From Circinella minor (lineage: Eukaryota; Mucoromycota; Mucoromycetes; Mucorales; Lichtheimiaceae), in contig JAEPRB010000108.1 in assembly GCA_016758965.1 (NCBI GenBank), forward strand, positions 1 to 64,000: 64,000 bases of DNA. The letters run 5' to 3'. Below, piece after piece: positions 11,147 to 25,213 of this stretch; position 1 is the stretch's first letter, and the number at the start of each line of letters is the position of its first letter. The translations under genes were made by a program, and so were the position numbers. The notes under the pieces are model-generated. The model was not told the DNA's origin, did no database searches, and saw only the letters and a list, made by a program, of their open reading frames with translations.

Positions 11147-14100
11147 TTAGAATGCAATTGCTTTCATAAATTGCTCCAATCTATCAAGTTTAAGCTGTAT
11201 AAAAAAAATGATTTATTTAAATGAGTCATTAAAATTATTCTTATATTGAAATAAGATCTACACAAATAAAAAAAAACTTACATTATTGGGAAGATATGTA
11301 TCAGGAACAGCATCTGGGTATGGTGCAGGTACTTCATAAATGTTTTCATCAATTGGTACGGAACTTAACAAAACTTCTTTTTTATCGGTAATACGCGAAG
11401 CAGCTGCACGCATAACATCGTGATTGATAGGATCCTATAATGAAAAATAAAAAAGTAAAATTAATAACTATATATATATATATAACGTTCAAATAGCCCA
11501 AAAAAAAAAGAATATATTACCTCATATTCAGCAACATTATAACTTTGTATAAGTTTATGTACTTGAGCAGGAGATAAGATCCAACAAACATCATAAATAA
11601 TTTTGATATCATCAGCCGTTGCTTTCTTTAATTGTAATAATTTAGTAGCTTGTGATAAATGTTCCAATTGTAAAGTTGCATCTGTAATGTTTCTAGTTTT
11701 ACACCAATTTTCCAATACAGTAATATTGTGTTGAATTTGCATGGCTGTTATATATTAATTAGTATCATTTATAAAACATATTTTTTATATTTACATTTCT
11801 TTCTTACTCCTTTATCTACAAGTAAAATGAAATTGATGGCTTACCTCGTTTCCAAGAGTTAAAATTACGACGCATAATTAAATCATTGAATGCAGTTACT
11901 TCAATATACTTTAAAAGTTCATTCATGACTTGTTCCATTATTAATGGATACATCTCATAACCCTGCATGATTTCATATGTTTTGTTCAAAACAGATAATA
12001 AATCATCCATATTAATAGGTGTTGCTTGACCAGGCATAAGACTACTAGTAGTACCACTGTTACTAATAAATCCAGGTAATGTCTGACTTTCTACAAGAGC
12101 TGGGATAACCACTCGTTGTAATTGCTTTTTTAATTCGGAAACCCAATGATTATAAATACTATCTTGAACATATTGTAATTCATATTTCATTGATGCAATA
12201 ATTTTTTGAATTTCGTGCCATCTTGTTTCAGATTCAGGTTGACGTGCCTTTTGTTCGACTTCACTTTCAGAGGCGCTAATAACTGAAAGTAATTCATGCG
12301 CATTAATTAACCAGTAAGCAAATGTTTCAGTAGTTGCTTCACCAACAAGATCCTATCCATTTCATTATAAATATACCTGTTAATAAATATATATTATCTA
12401 CAAAAATAAACATAAATGGATATAGTTTTTATGCAAATTAAACGAAATATTTACCAAACATTTCTTTTCGATAGCTTCCATAACAGCAAATAACCATTGT
12501 TCTGATTCGACTAAATAACCTCGTTTCCACATCTGAATAACACAATAACCAATAACACGAGCAGGGAATGTCTTGTCCTTTGTTGTAGGTGGGCTTGACA
12601 CGTTAGAAGATACAATAGATAATTCTCTAATAAGGCCTTCCAATACATCAACATGCAAAAGATTTTCATCTTGCAAAAGGGTATACAATGGATCATCAGG
12701 TTGGCAAGTAGACATATTAGTTGATGTTTGTGTAACATGTTGTTCTACAGTTGTACTACTCTTTCGTCGCATAGCAGCTGTTGTACGTCGACCACGATAA
12801 GGAGTGTTCTTTTGTTGTGGTTGTTGTTGTACTTGTACTTGTTGACGACGTGAATGGCCCAATGTTTGTGAAAGTTGTGTTTTTAAGGCAGCAATTTGAC
12901 TCTTTAAATCAGACATATCTGCTTCTCCTAAAGGTTTTTCAACAGTTTCTTGAGAAGCTTTTCGTAATAGAGCTATTTCTTCTTTTTGTCGTGTCAATTC
13001 TTCAGTCAATCGTGCGATTTCTTTATCTTGTGTCTTGATCTTATTCAAAGAGGTCATATATTCATTCTTAAGTCCATCACGTTGTTGTTGAAGTGAAGAC
13101 CAATGATCACTCTCAGGTCCTGTTGTTTTGTCGATAATCACTGTGTTTAGATTCTTTGCTTTATCGTCTAAACTATCGTATTTAGTAATCCATGATTTCA
13201 CTTGTGTTTCTAATTCAGTGGCCTTGCTTTTAAGTTTTACTTTATCTTCCTTTTGTTGTGCTAAATTTTGTGTCAATTCGACAACTTTGGTTTCCAATTT
13301 ATAAGATACTTCTTTGAAATGACTAACAGACCGAGCTTCGGCACGCATAACAACCAATTGTTTTCGAGCATTTCTTCGGCGAATACATGTTTGAATACGA
13401 ATAACATGATTTCGAGTTGTTTGATATTTCTTTCGTGCAGACCTTTATATATATATATATATAAGCAAATTAAAATTATGATCGTCTCATTCATATACAA
13501 ACACAATCCTATTAAAAATAAAAATGTATATATATACCATCCACGAACAATTTTTTGGATTTGAGTTGCGGCATTATGTTCTCGAATCATGGAGAAGCGT
13601 TTTCTTGCAACCAATGCTCTTGATGCTAATTATATTACAAAAAACACATTAACCATTGTATTGTAAATAAAGTAAGTTTTTTTTTAGTTCTCTTTGGCTT
13701 TATCATCCAAAAGTACGTAACCCTCCCTTCTAATCTAAACCCAAAATAAATAAATAAAAAGAAGCCGTACCTGCTTGGATCTGAATAATTATAGAACGTT
13801 GTTTCAGGTACCATTTTCGAGCAGCATAACGTCGCCAATATTTCTGAATAGTTATTGCTGCCTTTTCTCGTCTTAATTGATCCAATTTCGCTTGCCCAAT
13901 CTTTTTTCGAATTACTTGTTGTAATTGAGTAACAACTTTTAATATACGTAAATATCGACGTCTGGCAATAAATCGACGAGCGTTCTTTTGTAAAATGATC
14001 GCTACTTCTGTCAAACGATCTGTACGAAGCTTTTCCAAGTAAGCAAGCTAGAAATAGCAAAAAAAAAAAAAATTAAAATCATTTTTTATATGCAATAAAA

Positions 14101-17100
14101 CTTTTTTTTTCTCATATCATGATCAACTATTTTACCTGTCCTGCACGGAAAAAGATCTTTGTAAGACCGATTTGAAACTTATCTGGATCACTAATATGTT
14201 GATCAACAATAGTTGAACAAAGTGTACGAATTTCTTTTTCTTTTTTAGGATACCAATGTTTAGCATCTACCAATGCGTAATATCTATAGTAATACAGTTT
14301 CATATGTAAGTTTATATATCCCTCTTCTAGCAGAAAAAATAATATTATTATTTACCTTTCAGCAAATTCTTCAAATGTCCATCGTGAAGGATATCCTGCA
14401 CAACTAATACGAATCGTTTCCAAAACACCACATGCACGAAGTTGTGCAAGAACCATATTAGGTTCAAATCCCCAAGCTTCCTTTGCTTCATTAGGTTTAA
14501 TACATCGAATATAATGTACATTTGTTTGACCAATTGTATCCATCAAATTAATTAAAGAAATCTAATTATATATATTTATATATCATTAGTTTTTTTTTTG
14601 TTTCTTTATAAAGCCTATATTAATGGAGATCGAGTTTCATTATATATATATCAATTTTTATCTTTTATTATATGTATAATTTACCTTAAACATAGAACCA
14701 AGTGTTGGTTTTTTGGCTGCATTTAATTTTGTAACACCAGGTTTTTTGGTAGGACTATCACCCTAATTTATTATATACATGCTGTTATTTCATCGATTCA
14801 AATTCTTATTCTCTTTCAACCCAATAGATTACATATAATATAACTCCTTAAAATCCAAATAAAATGAAAAACTTACAATACTATTTGATGGACTTGGTGT
14901 TGATGCAGCATTAGCACGTTTAATCATATTAGCAAGGAACTCAAATTGTGCATTTTCCAATAAAGTAAGATGTTCATCAGGTACAGTATCCTTATTCTTT
15001 TCCATAAATCCTTCAGATTCATATTGTACATCATGAGCATAATGTACAACAGTAAATGCATTATTAGAGAATCGGGGTTTCTTGAAATAATTTTGATAGG
15101 TTTGTGTACCAAAATTAGAATAAAGTTTGTTACAGAAACCTTGATCAGAACCAGAAGGTAAACGGGATTCCTATATATATATATATATACATAAACTTAT
15201 AAGTTTCTGAATCATTCTTATCAGCTTTCCTTGTTATATATATATATATATAATTTAAATACCTCATCCAATAAAGAAAGAATACCCATTTTAGCTTCAA
15301 TCATTTCAATACATTTTTGATTATCACTGAAATCAATAAATGTCCAATCAATATTTTCTCGTACATATTCCTATTTGTTTGTAATACGAAATTAATTATA
15401 CTTTTTTTTAAAAAAAATAGATTCATTCTTTTCTCTCATCAAATGTAATGTTACCTCTTGTTCCAATTTAAAAACATGTTGATTAAATTGTTGTTGTAAT
15501 TTTTCATTTGCATAATTAATACAAAATTGTTCAAACGAATTCTTTTTAAAATGTTCAAAACCATAAATATCTAATACACCAATAAATGTTGATACACGAT
15601 TGACATCGTCACAAGCAAGACTTTCATTCACAACACCCACAAGCCAATCGAATAAGTTGCTGTAAATATATTTCGCCATGGAATCTCGAACGACGTGAGC
15701 TTGTTGAGGACTTAAATTGGTCATAATTTTTTCTGATCGTGTACTGATTTGTTTACGAACAATCCATTTTTTGAATTCATTGGTATTGATACCCAATAAT
15801 TGCGTAGCCATTCCCAAAGATGAATCATTTTCAGATAACATAGCATCACTACGTCCACCAATTTCGATATTACCTAAATGAAGTAATGCTGCCAAGAGAC
15901 GTAAAATTTGTTGTTGTGTTTCTTTGTGGATACCAACCATAGATAAAGATTGTTTGGTAATTTCAAATTCGGCTATATCATCTACACCAGGAATTTCACC
16001 TGTACCTCCTTGTTTAAGATAATCGAAATTAGACCATTCTTGTAAACCAAATGCTTCACGATCTTCAGCAGATGCACCAGCACAGAACTATATATATATA
16101 TATATATATTTGATTATATTAATATTTTTTTTAAAAAAAAAAAGTTTCATAGATACTTATATAAATAATAAGTGCAACGAACCTGATAAAAAATATGATA
16201 ATTTCGTTCTGTTTCTGGTTGAAAGATAAGACGTGAACGTTCCAAAAGATAAGTACGAATTTTAGCACCAACAATATTACATTGTTTATCGAATTGAATC
16301 TATATACATATTAACCCATTCATATTAATAAAAATATTTCTTATTTATAATTATTATCCAGATATTTGAAATCATACCTCTATATATTTTCCAAAACGAG
16401 AACTATTGTCATTTCTAGTTGTTTTGGCATTACCGAAGGCTTCCATAATTGGATTTGTAGCTTTTTTTTAAAAAAAAATTATATAATAAATAATTAGAAT
16501 AAACAATTGAATAGAAAATGGTTTAATCTCTTTTTTTCGCTGTAATTATATCATTGAAAAAAAAAAAAAAGACTTACCCAAGATTTGTTCTTCAACTTCA
16601 GTCATTGCACTTTCACCATTTTTAGATTTTTTTCCAACAGTTTCTTTATCATCTGCTGTTGCAAAATATCTCATAATATATTTGGCACTTACTGTTTTAC
16701 CAGCACCACTATAATATTATTATTATTTTTTTAATACATATTATATTTATGAATAATAATAATAAAGTTATAATTTTACCTTTCTCCAGATACAATAATA
16801 GTTTGATTGGATTGTTCACGAATCATACAACGATAAGCATCTTCTGCAATAGCGAAAAGATGAGGTTCTAATTCTCCACGTCGACGACCGGAATATTGTT
16901 GAATAATATCAGGTTCATAAAGTCTTACACGATCAAATGGATTTGCTGCAATTAAAACGATACCCGAATATGTATAAATCTGTCGTTGTCCATATCGAAT
17001 TTTAATTGTATGAAGGACTATATAAAATATATTAGATTAATAACTGATCGATTAAAAAACTTATCTAAACTAACACTTAATATTAATCATACCAGAAGGT

Positions 17101-17586
17101 TCGTTTAAGTGACTCAAGTTAGTCAAGTCATCTTCAGCTTCCATTTTAGGTGGATTTCTTAATGGTGGTAAAGTACTACCATTCGTTTTTTCTAACTCGG
17201 TTATTGTTGCTTCAAATATATGTTCCTAAAAAAAAAAAAAGAAATGACAGATTATGAGGTTAAGTAAAGTATAGTTTCCTTGAATATATGATAACAGATA
17301 TTCATTTATTTATTTATTTTTGCCATTTGTCTTTTTTTTTCTTTTGTGTGTGTATTTAATAACAATATATTTTTATGTAGGAGTAAGTCATTATGAGTAT
17401 ATATGTATTATTATTATTTACCCGAGTCTCATCAATGTCATTATTGAAAACGATTTTGACGTGGCTGTCAGTGACATCTTTTGAAAGGAGAGAAGCGGAT
17501 ACCCAACCAGCTTCATCGTCGGGAAACCATGCTTTAATACCGTTGGTATATATATCAAGAGCCTGTTTTATTTGAGTTGAAGGCAT
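11147..17586 (-). CDS. MYO5: Class V myosin heavy chain
   Basis: This actin motor carries vesicles and organelles to growing hyphal tips. Nineteen exons give 1539 residues, the usual class V size: 17422-17586, 17093-17225, 16780-17017, 16578-16708, 16378-16460, 16183-16299, 15455-16087, 15263-15370, 14877-15170, 14685-14762, 14356-14561, 14136-14283, 13771-14047, 13538-13625, 12455-13442, 11845-12352, 11521-11744, 11282-11434, 11147-11194. The motor domain has the P-loop GESGAGKT (about residue 177, split by an intron), [12 protein letters not shown], the relay region [37 protein letters not shown] and KIFFRAGQ (771-778). Six IQ motifs follow (about 785-925), which bind calmodulin-type light chains. 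Next come a coiled coil (about 930-1120) and a C-terminal DIL cargo-binding domain (about 1300-1480, with [12 protein letters not shown]). The frame is intact throughout. Confidence 0.97.
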
Positions 17587-20500
17587 CTTGATAATTTAAA
17601 CTTCAAAAAGCTGATGAAGTTTTATAAATATATATATTGTTATAAAGTAAAAAAAAAAAAAGAAAAAGAAACTCGTGGGTCTATACTATTCCCTTTTGTG
17701 CCTTTTTCCATTTCTATGAAGCACAAAAAGGGTCGGAGCTTATCAGGAGAAGAAAGCTGGAAATTTATTTTACTGTTCTCCACACAACCCAAACTAAAAT
17801 ATTAAAGTTTCAACTTATTTTTTTGAGATCGTCCTTGTTACAAAGCTTATTTTTTTTATTTTATTTTTTTGAGTTATCAGGTTAAACAATAATAAATAAT
17901 TTAAATACTGAATAAGACACAGCTACTTTTTTTCTTTAACTTGGACTTGGTAACCCTTTCCCTCCCCTTATTCCTTCATTGAATAGTATATTACAGACCA
18001 CAGGGAGTAAGAAAAACATGTGCATCTCATTTCCTTTTTATAACACCGCTCCTCAAGAACACTCTATATAAAGGGGAAAAAGAATTAACTTAACAAAATT
18101 AACCACTTATTGAATAAAAGATCTGCTATTAATAAACAAGAAGAACTTGTTATAGTGAAATCATCTGCAACAAATAAATATACATCTTTCTACTGATAAT
18201 ATCTCTTATAAACGGTTATTATTTGAATAAAAGAAACACTACTAGCTGATAAATAATGAATAAGTTTTTCAAAAGAACGTTCTTTTTAAGTATTTGACAA
18301 TAATAATAATAATAAAACCTTTTGATATATAATATGAAGTCAATATATAATAGATTTATGTTATCTTGTACTGTAATTATCATATACAGGAATTTTAAAA
18401 ATAATTTTTTTAAAAAAAAGAATGATATCAAAGGTGAATAAGGACCCCTAATAGGTGAAACCCATATTACCCAGCAGATACTACTACTACTACTATTGAT
18501 ACCATGAATATCATTTCCAAGTAACAAATCTGAAAGTTCTAAATAACTACAGTAAAAAATTCTCTGGGATTTTTTTTTTTGATATGAAATAAGTTTTGTT
18601 ATGCTTTTAAATGACCTTATTGTTATAACCTAAATGAAAGTCTAGTTTATTCACTTGAAAACAAATGATTAAAATAACAATATAATGCCAATTTACTTTT
18701 AAAAAAAGAACAGGTGCTTAAAAAAAAGGAAGGCAAAAGTATGGACTAAAAAAAGGTAGTAAAATACAATACTTTATTGAGGATTTTTTCTTTTTGTACG
18801 TGAACCCTTTTTTTACTTGGAAATGTAAAAAAATCACTATACAGTGATTTGACGAAAGATATGGTAAAAAGACTCTACTACGTAGCCGCACTATTTTTTT
18901 TTATTGGTAAAAAATTTTATAATATAAATCTGTCTTCTTATAACTTTCTAAGACATCATATTTTATATCAAGTCTAGAATTCTTCTGTGTCAAGGGAAGA
19001 GAGGTGATGGGTAGAATTTTACTACCATATCTGAGCCCTAACGAAGGCAACAAGTACCGGAGCAACCAATTTTGTTTCTTGAAATGTGTCTACAAGGATT
19101 TTTTAGGACTATGAATTGAAGATATATATGATATAAAGTCCCATTAACTCAAAGGGGTAGTACATATACTTATTGGTGTGTTTCAAATATAATATATAGC
19201 TCCAGAATAAATAGGGTTGTATGCATCAGTATCGATATTACGTAACAGATTTGTTTTATCACTTGATTATTGAAAGTAATACTAGAAGGACTTTCTGAAA
19301 CAAGGACCAACATGGTATCTTGTAAGATTGTGATAACTTGCCAAAGGAGTGTTGTAAATGTTTGTTTATGCTATATTAACGCCCCCAAAAAATTTAACGA
19401 AATTGATGTATGTGGGACATAATGCGTTGAAGAATACAGGCGACAGGGACCTGTGCGTGTCAATTTAATAATGTTGACGTGCGTCTTCTGATAAATCAGA
19501 TAGTGTAGAACCTTAAAGTTTTAGAAAGATCGGTTGGGTTAGATTTAGCAATGGAGATATTGAAGCTTTTCAAGTTGGATGTAGATATAATTGCCATACT
19601 TTCCATAGAGGAGTAAGTTTATATCAATAATATAATTGTATTTTTTTTATTGCGTTGAGAGAGGGGGTTTGTGCTTGGAACGCAAGTTGTGTATTGATGG
19701 GATTAATCGTCAATATGTTGAGCTTTGGATTAGATATTTTACGATAGCCACATAGATGATACTCCGTTTGAGGTGGCATATTTATCTACATTCACCCATT
19801 CTATTTTCAAGTTGATGAACGGTACGTATATCTTAAAAAGATAATACTATGTTGTGTATGCAGAGCAATTCTGTATAGTTACGTGATAGTTTGATTTTTA
19901 TGGCTGAGGAAAACGTTGTTGGATTCAAGTCTTTTTTTTTTCAGATAAGTCTTCTATCCAAGAATAGTGAAGAAATCTGTAGCAGTTTGGAGCGCTACAA
20001 AAAGCTTGCTCACGACGTCGTCTACCTTAATAAAGAATGTACCTTTCTGTTACCTGTAACTGGGTATAATGTTGCATTAAAAAGAAAAGGAAGTTTCTGT
20101 TCAAGTTTCTTTCGATCTGACATACTGTTGTATAAATAGGTGGATGGAGGTATTGTTGAAATAATAACTGAACCTAATTCGCTAGACATTATATGTATCG
20201 CGGATGACCCAAAGTACTGTGTGTTCTTTTCAGATAAAAATGTTGAAAAAGACAGGGACTGTAGGAAAACCATAAGACATTTTATATTACATTGCTCTAG
20301 TGATCTCCAGCACACCCCAGTAGCACCAAGTCAGGCTTTTAACGAATATACAATATTTAAATTAACAGAGAAATTTTTGTTAATCATGAATAAATGTTAG
20401 TTGATTTTTTCTATCTTGGGAGATTGGTAAATGAAACAAGTTTTTGAGGCTTCAATAACGAACTGCTTTTGTCTGCTTGTTTCTCTCTCCCTCTCTCTGT

Positions 20501-21264
20501 ATATATATATATATATATATATTATTCTGCTTCTTCACTCCATGATAATATATTGACTGTATTACCCATAGTCTACTTCTACCTTTCATGAAAGCATAAT
20601 CTTTATTTTCTTGAATGGATATATCCGTAAAAGGCCAAATAATTTCAGCATTCCCACTGAACCAATCAATGGATAATATCATTGCAACTGTATTGATCGC
20701 TTTGCAAAAAATTAATTCCTCAAATTTAATGACGGATACAAGTCTAATTATCAAGTAGCTTGTAGATTATCTGTAACACTAAGTATAAAAATGATTCTGA
20801 GGTCTGAGCTAAACCAACATATAATCAATATAATTGTTCACTTCAGGAACACACCAACAGTAGATTTACTACCTCGTTGGGTTAATGAGATTTTATCATG
20901 TACGTATATTTTCAATTCATATGTAGTACTAAAGAATACTTGTGTAATTGCTTCCGTTATGGGCTCCAGATATTGTAAAACACAACCCACGGGCTCTTCT
21001 CTCTTGATACAGAAGAACTTTAGTCTTGCTATAAAATATGAAAAAAAAGGGCGGCTAATAGAGTCCTTTGCCATAACTTTTGTTCAAGTAAAAAGGTTTA
21101 CACTCGTCCAGAAAAATAATAATTTTTTAATTGGTCTAAAAAATTGTTATTTATCATGCAAATAAAAAAAAACGGTCTGAGCATTTTATAAACTTAAAAA
21201 ACACCTTCTTTTTTATATATACAATTACACATAATACTCACATTCAAGTTCATTCTTTATTAAA
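17587..21264. other. 3.7-kb gap between divergent genes
   Basis: The promoter side of both the myosin gene (minus) and the FAD oxidoreductase (plus) lies here. It is AT-rich with many A/T runs. A TATATAAAG box sits at 18065-18073 on the plus strand with no recognised gene after it. The only coding-like material is at 19.3-21.2 kb, described separately. No tRNA-like structure was seen. Confidence 0.5.
19260..21165 (+). other. Possible decayed or lineage-specific coding region
   Basis: Several plus-strand open stretches with protein-like composition follow one another: about 19265-19419, 19891-20136, 20140-20397 (same frame as the previous, separated by one TAG) and 20791-21162. None matches a family I recognise. 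Between them are stops and simple repeat, and no convincing intron pairs join all pieces. Minus-strand frames over the same DNA (20022-20315, 20452-20754, 20838-21074) look equally plausible, so even the strand is uncertain. It may be a degraded gene, an orphan gene, or chance. Confidence 0.2.
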
Positions 21265-22684
21265 ATGGCCAATAAACATATTATCGTTGTTGGTGGTGGT
21301 GTCATGGGAGCATGTGTAACTTATTATTTATCACTTCATAACAACATTCGTGTTACAGTTATTGAAAAAACATGTATTGCTTGTAATTCTAGTGGTAAAG
21401 CAGGTGGTTTTTTAGCATACAATTGGTAATTATTATTATCATTATGATTGACCTTTTTTTTTTAATAAAGTATGTACATTCATACTCATTTGTCATTCTC
21501 TGTGTATAACTTAAATAAATAAAAAAATAGGAGTGATGACACACCTCTTGGTGATCTTTCACGTAAATCGTTCAAATTACATGAAGAATTAGCAACAGAA
21601 CTTGATGGAGAAAATAAATATGGATATAGAAAAGTGAATACTTATTCTATACTTTATCAAAAAGAATCATCATTAAGAAAAGAAAGTAATAATAAAAAAC
21701 AAGAAAAAGATATTTTGACGCCATGGATTGATACTTCAGGTATACGTCATATGGAACAATTAGGCAATACAAGTGATACAGCACAGGTTCATCCAAGATT
21801 ATTTACCGAAACATTATTCGAAACTGCCAAGCAAAAGGATAATGTCACGTTACAAATTGGATTTGGTGTATCTCACGTTATCATTGATGATAATGAACAA
21901 TTAAAAGGTGTAGAATTGAATAATGGGGAAATTATTCAAGGAGATGCTGTAGTTATTTGTATGGGACCTTGGTCTGGTCAATTACCTATTTTAAAAGTAC
22001 CTATTGATGGTCAACGAGCTCATTCAATTGTTTTTAAACCGAAAACATCCATTCCTCCACAAATGTTATTTACAACTATACTTGATGGTACTCAAACACA
22101 TCATCCAGAGGTAATTTTTTTTTTTACTTATTATCATTATCAAGATGTATAATTATGTTGTTAACTAAATATGGAATATAAACGTAATCTACTTATCGAA
22201 TAGGTTTATCCACGACCAGTAAGAATTTAAGCTTTTATATGCCAAGAGAATTAGAGAAAACAAGAATGAAACAATGAACAAATGAACTTTTATTATTTAG
22301 GATGGTACAATTTATATGTGTGGTGCAACAGATAATTCAAAATTACCTTCTTCTGCGGATCAAATTCAAGTAGAATCGAAAGCAATTGAAGTTCTCGAAC
22401 GACTAAGGGATACTTTGGCTCCTGAATTGTATGATAATAAGAATGAAGAATTAATTGCAAAACAAGCTTGTTATTTACCTATTTCTGAAGATGGAACTGC
22501 TTTTGTTGGAATTTATCCAAAATATAATAAACAAGTTTTATTAGCTGCAGGTCATTCATGCTGGGGTATATTACAAGCACCAGCAACTGGTCTAATGATC
22601 ACAGAGTTACTTGTCAATGGTAAAATTTCTTGTGTGGATAAAGATGCTGTAGAAGCTTTAGATCCTACAGATAGATGTTGCTGA
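21265..22684 (+). CDS. TDA3: FAD-dependent oxidoreductase, DAO fold (TDA3-like)
   Basis: Four exons (21265-21425, 21531-22110, 22204-22218, 22301-22684) encode 379 residues. The N-terminus carries the dinucleotide-binding signature VVGGGVMGAC, and SGKAGGFLAYNW follows, as in D-amino-acid-oxidase-fold flavoproteins. Later come GDAVVICMGPWSG and, across the tiny third exon, EVYPRPDGTIYMCG, a block typical of the yeast TDA3/fungal FAD oxidoreductase family. The C-terminus has LAAGHSCWGILQAPATG, the FAD-contact end. Exon 3 is only 15 nt (VYPRP). Without it the conserved block breaks although the frame is kept. Yeast Tda3 is implicated in late-endosome/retrograde trafficking; the substrate is unknown and is not inferable here. 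Confidence 0.9.
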
Positions 22685-23131
22685 GCCTAATTTTTGTTTT
22701 CATTGTTTGTGGTTAATCTCATTATTATTAATCAACTTTTTTTTTTGTGTACTTAATAACCTTTCCCCTCCCCATACACATACGTACCCCCATTTTTATT
22801 TACGGATAACGGGTATCACACAGCATACGACATATTATAAAAGAGATGACCACACGACAAATATTATATACACACGCTCATAATAAATTAATTTATGGCT
22901 ATTGTTATTCTATATATGACAAAATATAATCCTTGTGTTATTCTTAAAATTCTATTTTACTTCTTAATTCTTAGTTTCTCGTTCCTTTCTTCTTTTTTCT
23001 TCTCGTTTTACTTTTTTTACTTTTTTACTTTTTCTTTCTTGGTAACCTTTTCTTATTATTATTATTAATTCACAAAGGACAAAAAAAAAATAACCTATAA
23101 AAACCTCCACCATTTCGGTTTGAATGACTCG
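22685..23131. other. Intergenic, AT/pyrimidine-rich
   Basis: This is the 3' flank of the oxidoreductase and promoter of the first PA-RING gene. Pyrimidine-rich runs lie at 22965-23045. A very short upstream reading frame (ATG ACT CGA TGA at 23124-23135) overlaps the chosen start codon of the next gene. No gene is seen. Confidence 0.5.
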
Positions 23132-25213
23132 ATGAATCAGTGTTTGCACATGCGGGTTTCATTTACCCTCCTGTTGTTATTGCTACACCTATTTTTATTA
23201 CTTATAACAGTACCTGGTGTCAATAGTCAAGCGAGTGAAAATAATCCATTTATTTGGTTTGTTGGTAGTTTTATTACTATTATTATATGAAAAATTATAT
23301 TGTGTTGTGTATATATGTTATTATCATTATTTAAACATGTCATAATACTAATATACTTATATATATATATAGGCAAGTAGTTGTTCAGTATGATATAGCA
23401 AGATCAAATCATTCTCAAAAATATCTCCCAGATACCTCTTTCAAATTATACAGTCAAGATTTTCAAACTGTAAATCTTCATGATGATTTATATGGTCATA
23501 ATCAGGTATATATAATAATCATTATTTATTTATTTTTGGCTGCAGTAATAAGATGGAATCCATATATCAACATGTTTATTCACTCTAAATCTAAAAAAAA
23601 AAATGGATATAATGATAGCGATTATTATTAGATTTTGGTGATGGATGTCCACAAACCACTATTGAAGATATTCAAACATTAAATGGAAATACGGCTACCA
23701 GTCCATCTATGATGTCTCAGCCTTCCATTGCATTAGTCGAAAGAGGGGGTAGATGTAATCTTTGGTCTGATAAGATCAATCATACTCAAGCCATCTCAAA
23801 AATTTATAATCTCAACATTGGAGCTGTGTTACTTTATGATAACATGATCTATAACGGTTCTTCTTCTAATGGTAGTAGTAGTGCTAGTGCTGAGGGACTT
23901 GTACAACTCAACACAAACAATGGTTCCTATCCAACTTGGTCAACACATTCTTTAGAACCTCCCTCAAGAAATATTCATTCTATGACCGATAACGATATTT
24001 CAAATAGTAATGGATCACAAAATTCAGATAGTGTTTTTATGGCCATTTATTTTGGATCTAATCATTATGGACGCGTATTAAAAGATATGGTTCATAAATA
24101 TACAAGTACACCAAGTAATTCAATGCATCAATATTATATTCAATTAACTTTCTTTTTCGCCGAGACAACATTTACAACAACTGAAAATCAACCTAATGGA
24201 TCTGGAGGAGAAAATGGAAATGGAAATAATGATAATAGTGATATGTGGACGGTATTTACAGGTGAACGTGGATACCTTGCTTATTTAATTGCTGCTGGCG
24301 CAGCTTTGATATTAGGTAAAAAAAAAATATTAAGGGAATTAAAAAAAAAACCCTCTCTTTTTTTTTTGTTAACCATCATCAATTTTTTTTAGGTGTTGTC
24401 CTATTACGATGGTGTCGAAATCCTCGTGAAGCGGAAAGTTATCAATCTAGAAATTCATTAGATGATGTTGAAAATGGAATTTATTTACAACCGACAACAA
24501 CAGGACAACAAACAGGAGGAGAAAGACGAAGAAAAATGGCATTAACAAAATTAAATGATATGTGTCCAGTAAAATCACTCACCATTGATGAAATACAACA
24601 AATAAAAAATTCCGTATGTGCCATTTGTTTGGAAGAACTTGAACAAGGTGGTCTCATTCGTGTTTTACCTTGTAATCATGGATTCTGTGTTGCCTGTATT
24701 GGTAAGATATAAATATTAAATAATCTCATTCATAATAATTATTTATATATTAAAATAATGATATGATATTATCAAATAGATGTTTGGTTAACAAAGAAAT
24801 CATGTCTATGTCCAATTTGTAAATATGATTGTGATACACGGGAGGAACAAGAGGTACAACAGGAAACAGATGAAAGTCAACAACCCCGAGGAAGTGTCGA
24901 TCTTGGTGATCCAAGAACACGTGAGACCCATGAAATGGGATCAGTTGAAACAACAACTGCCGTTGCCACTAATAATAATAATAATGACAACAATACTAGT
25001 GTACTAGCAAATACTATCACTAACACAGATCACCATAGCTCTTCACCCTCTTCTCCAACAATGACTCCTCCTACACAACAACAACAACAACAACAACAAA
25101 GTCGATATTCTTTACCTAATAATAATATTGGTAACAACGAAACCACTGTTACTACTACGATCTCTTCAAGTTCTCCTGTAAATGAAACATCCAATAATGG
25201 CAATAATCGATAA
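23132..25213 (+). CDS. PA-TM-RING ubiquitin ligase, copy 1
   Basis: Five exons (23132-23256, 23373-23505, 23619-24315, 24393-24701, 24780-25213) give 565 residues. There is an N-terminal signal peptide (Leu-rich, residues about 7-30), then a lumenal region with a protease-associated-like domain (SIALVERGGRCN, ISKIYNLNIGAVLLYDN). One membrane segment follows (about 303-325), then a cytosolic RING (394-435: CAIC, PCNHGFC, CPIC; C3HC4 pattern) and a long Asn/Gln/Ser/Thr-rich tail. The architecture matches RNF13/RMR-type E3 ligases of the endosome/vacuole system, which ubiquitinate membrane or sorting cargo. The next gene is a paralogue in tandem with introns at the same places in the TM and RING. 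The start could also be the second Met (23150), which still leaves the signal peptide. Confidence 0.88.

Noticed and set aside
12573..14060. Several open frames opposite or overlapping the myosin exons
   Set aside because: They are shadows; the myosin frame with IQ motifs and coiled coil explains this DNA completely.
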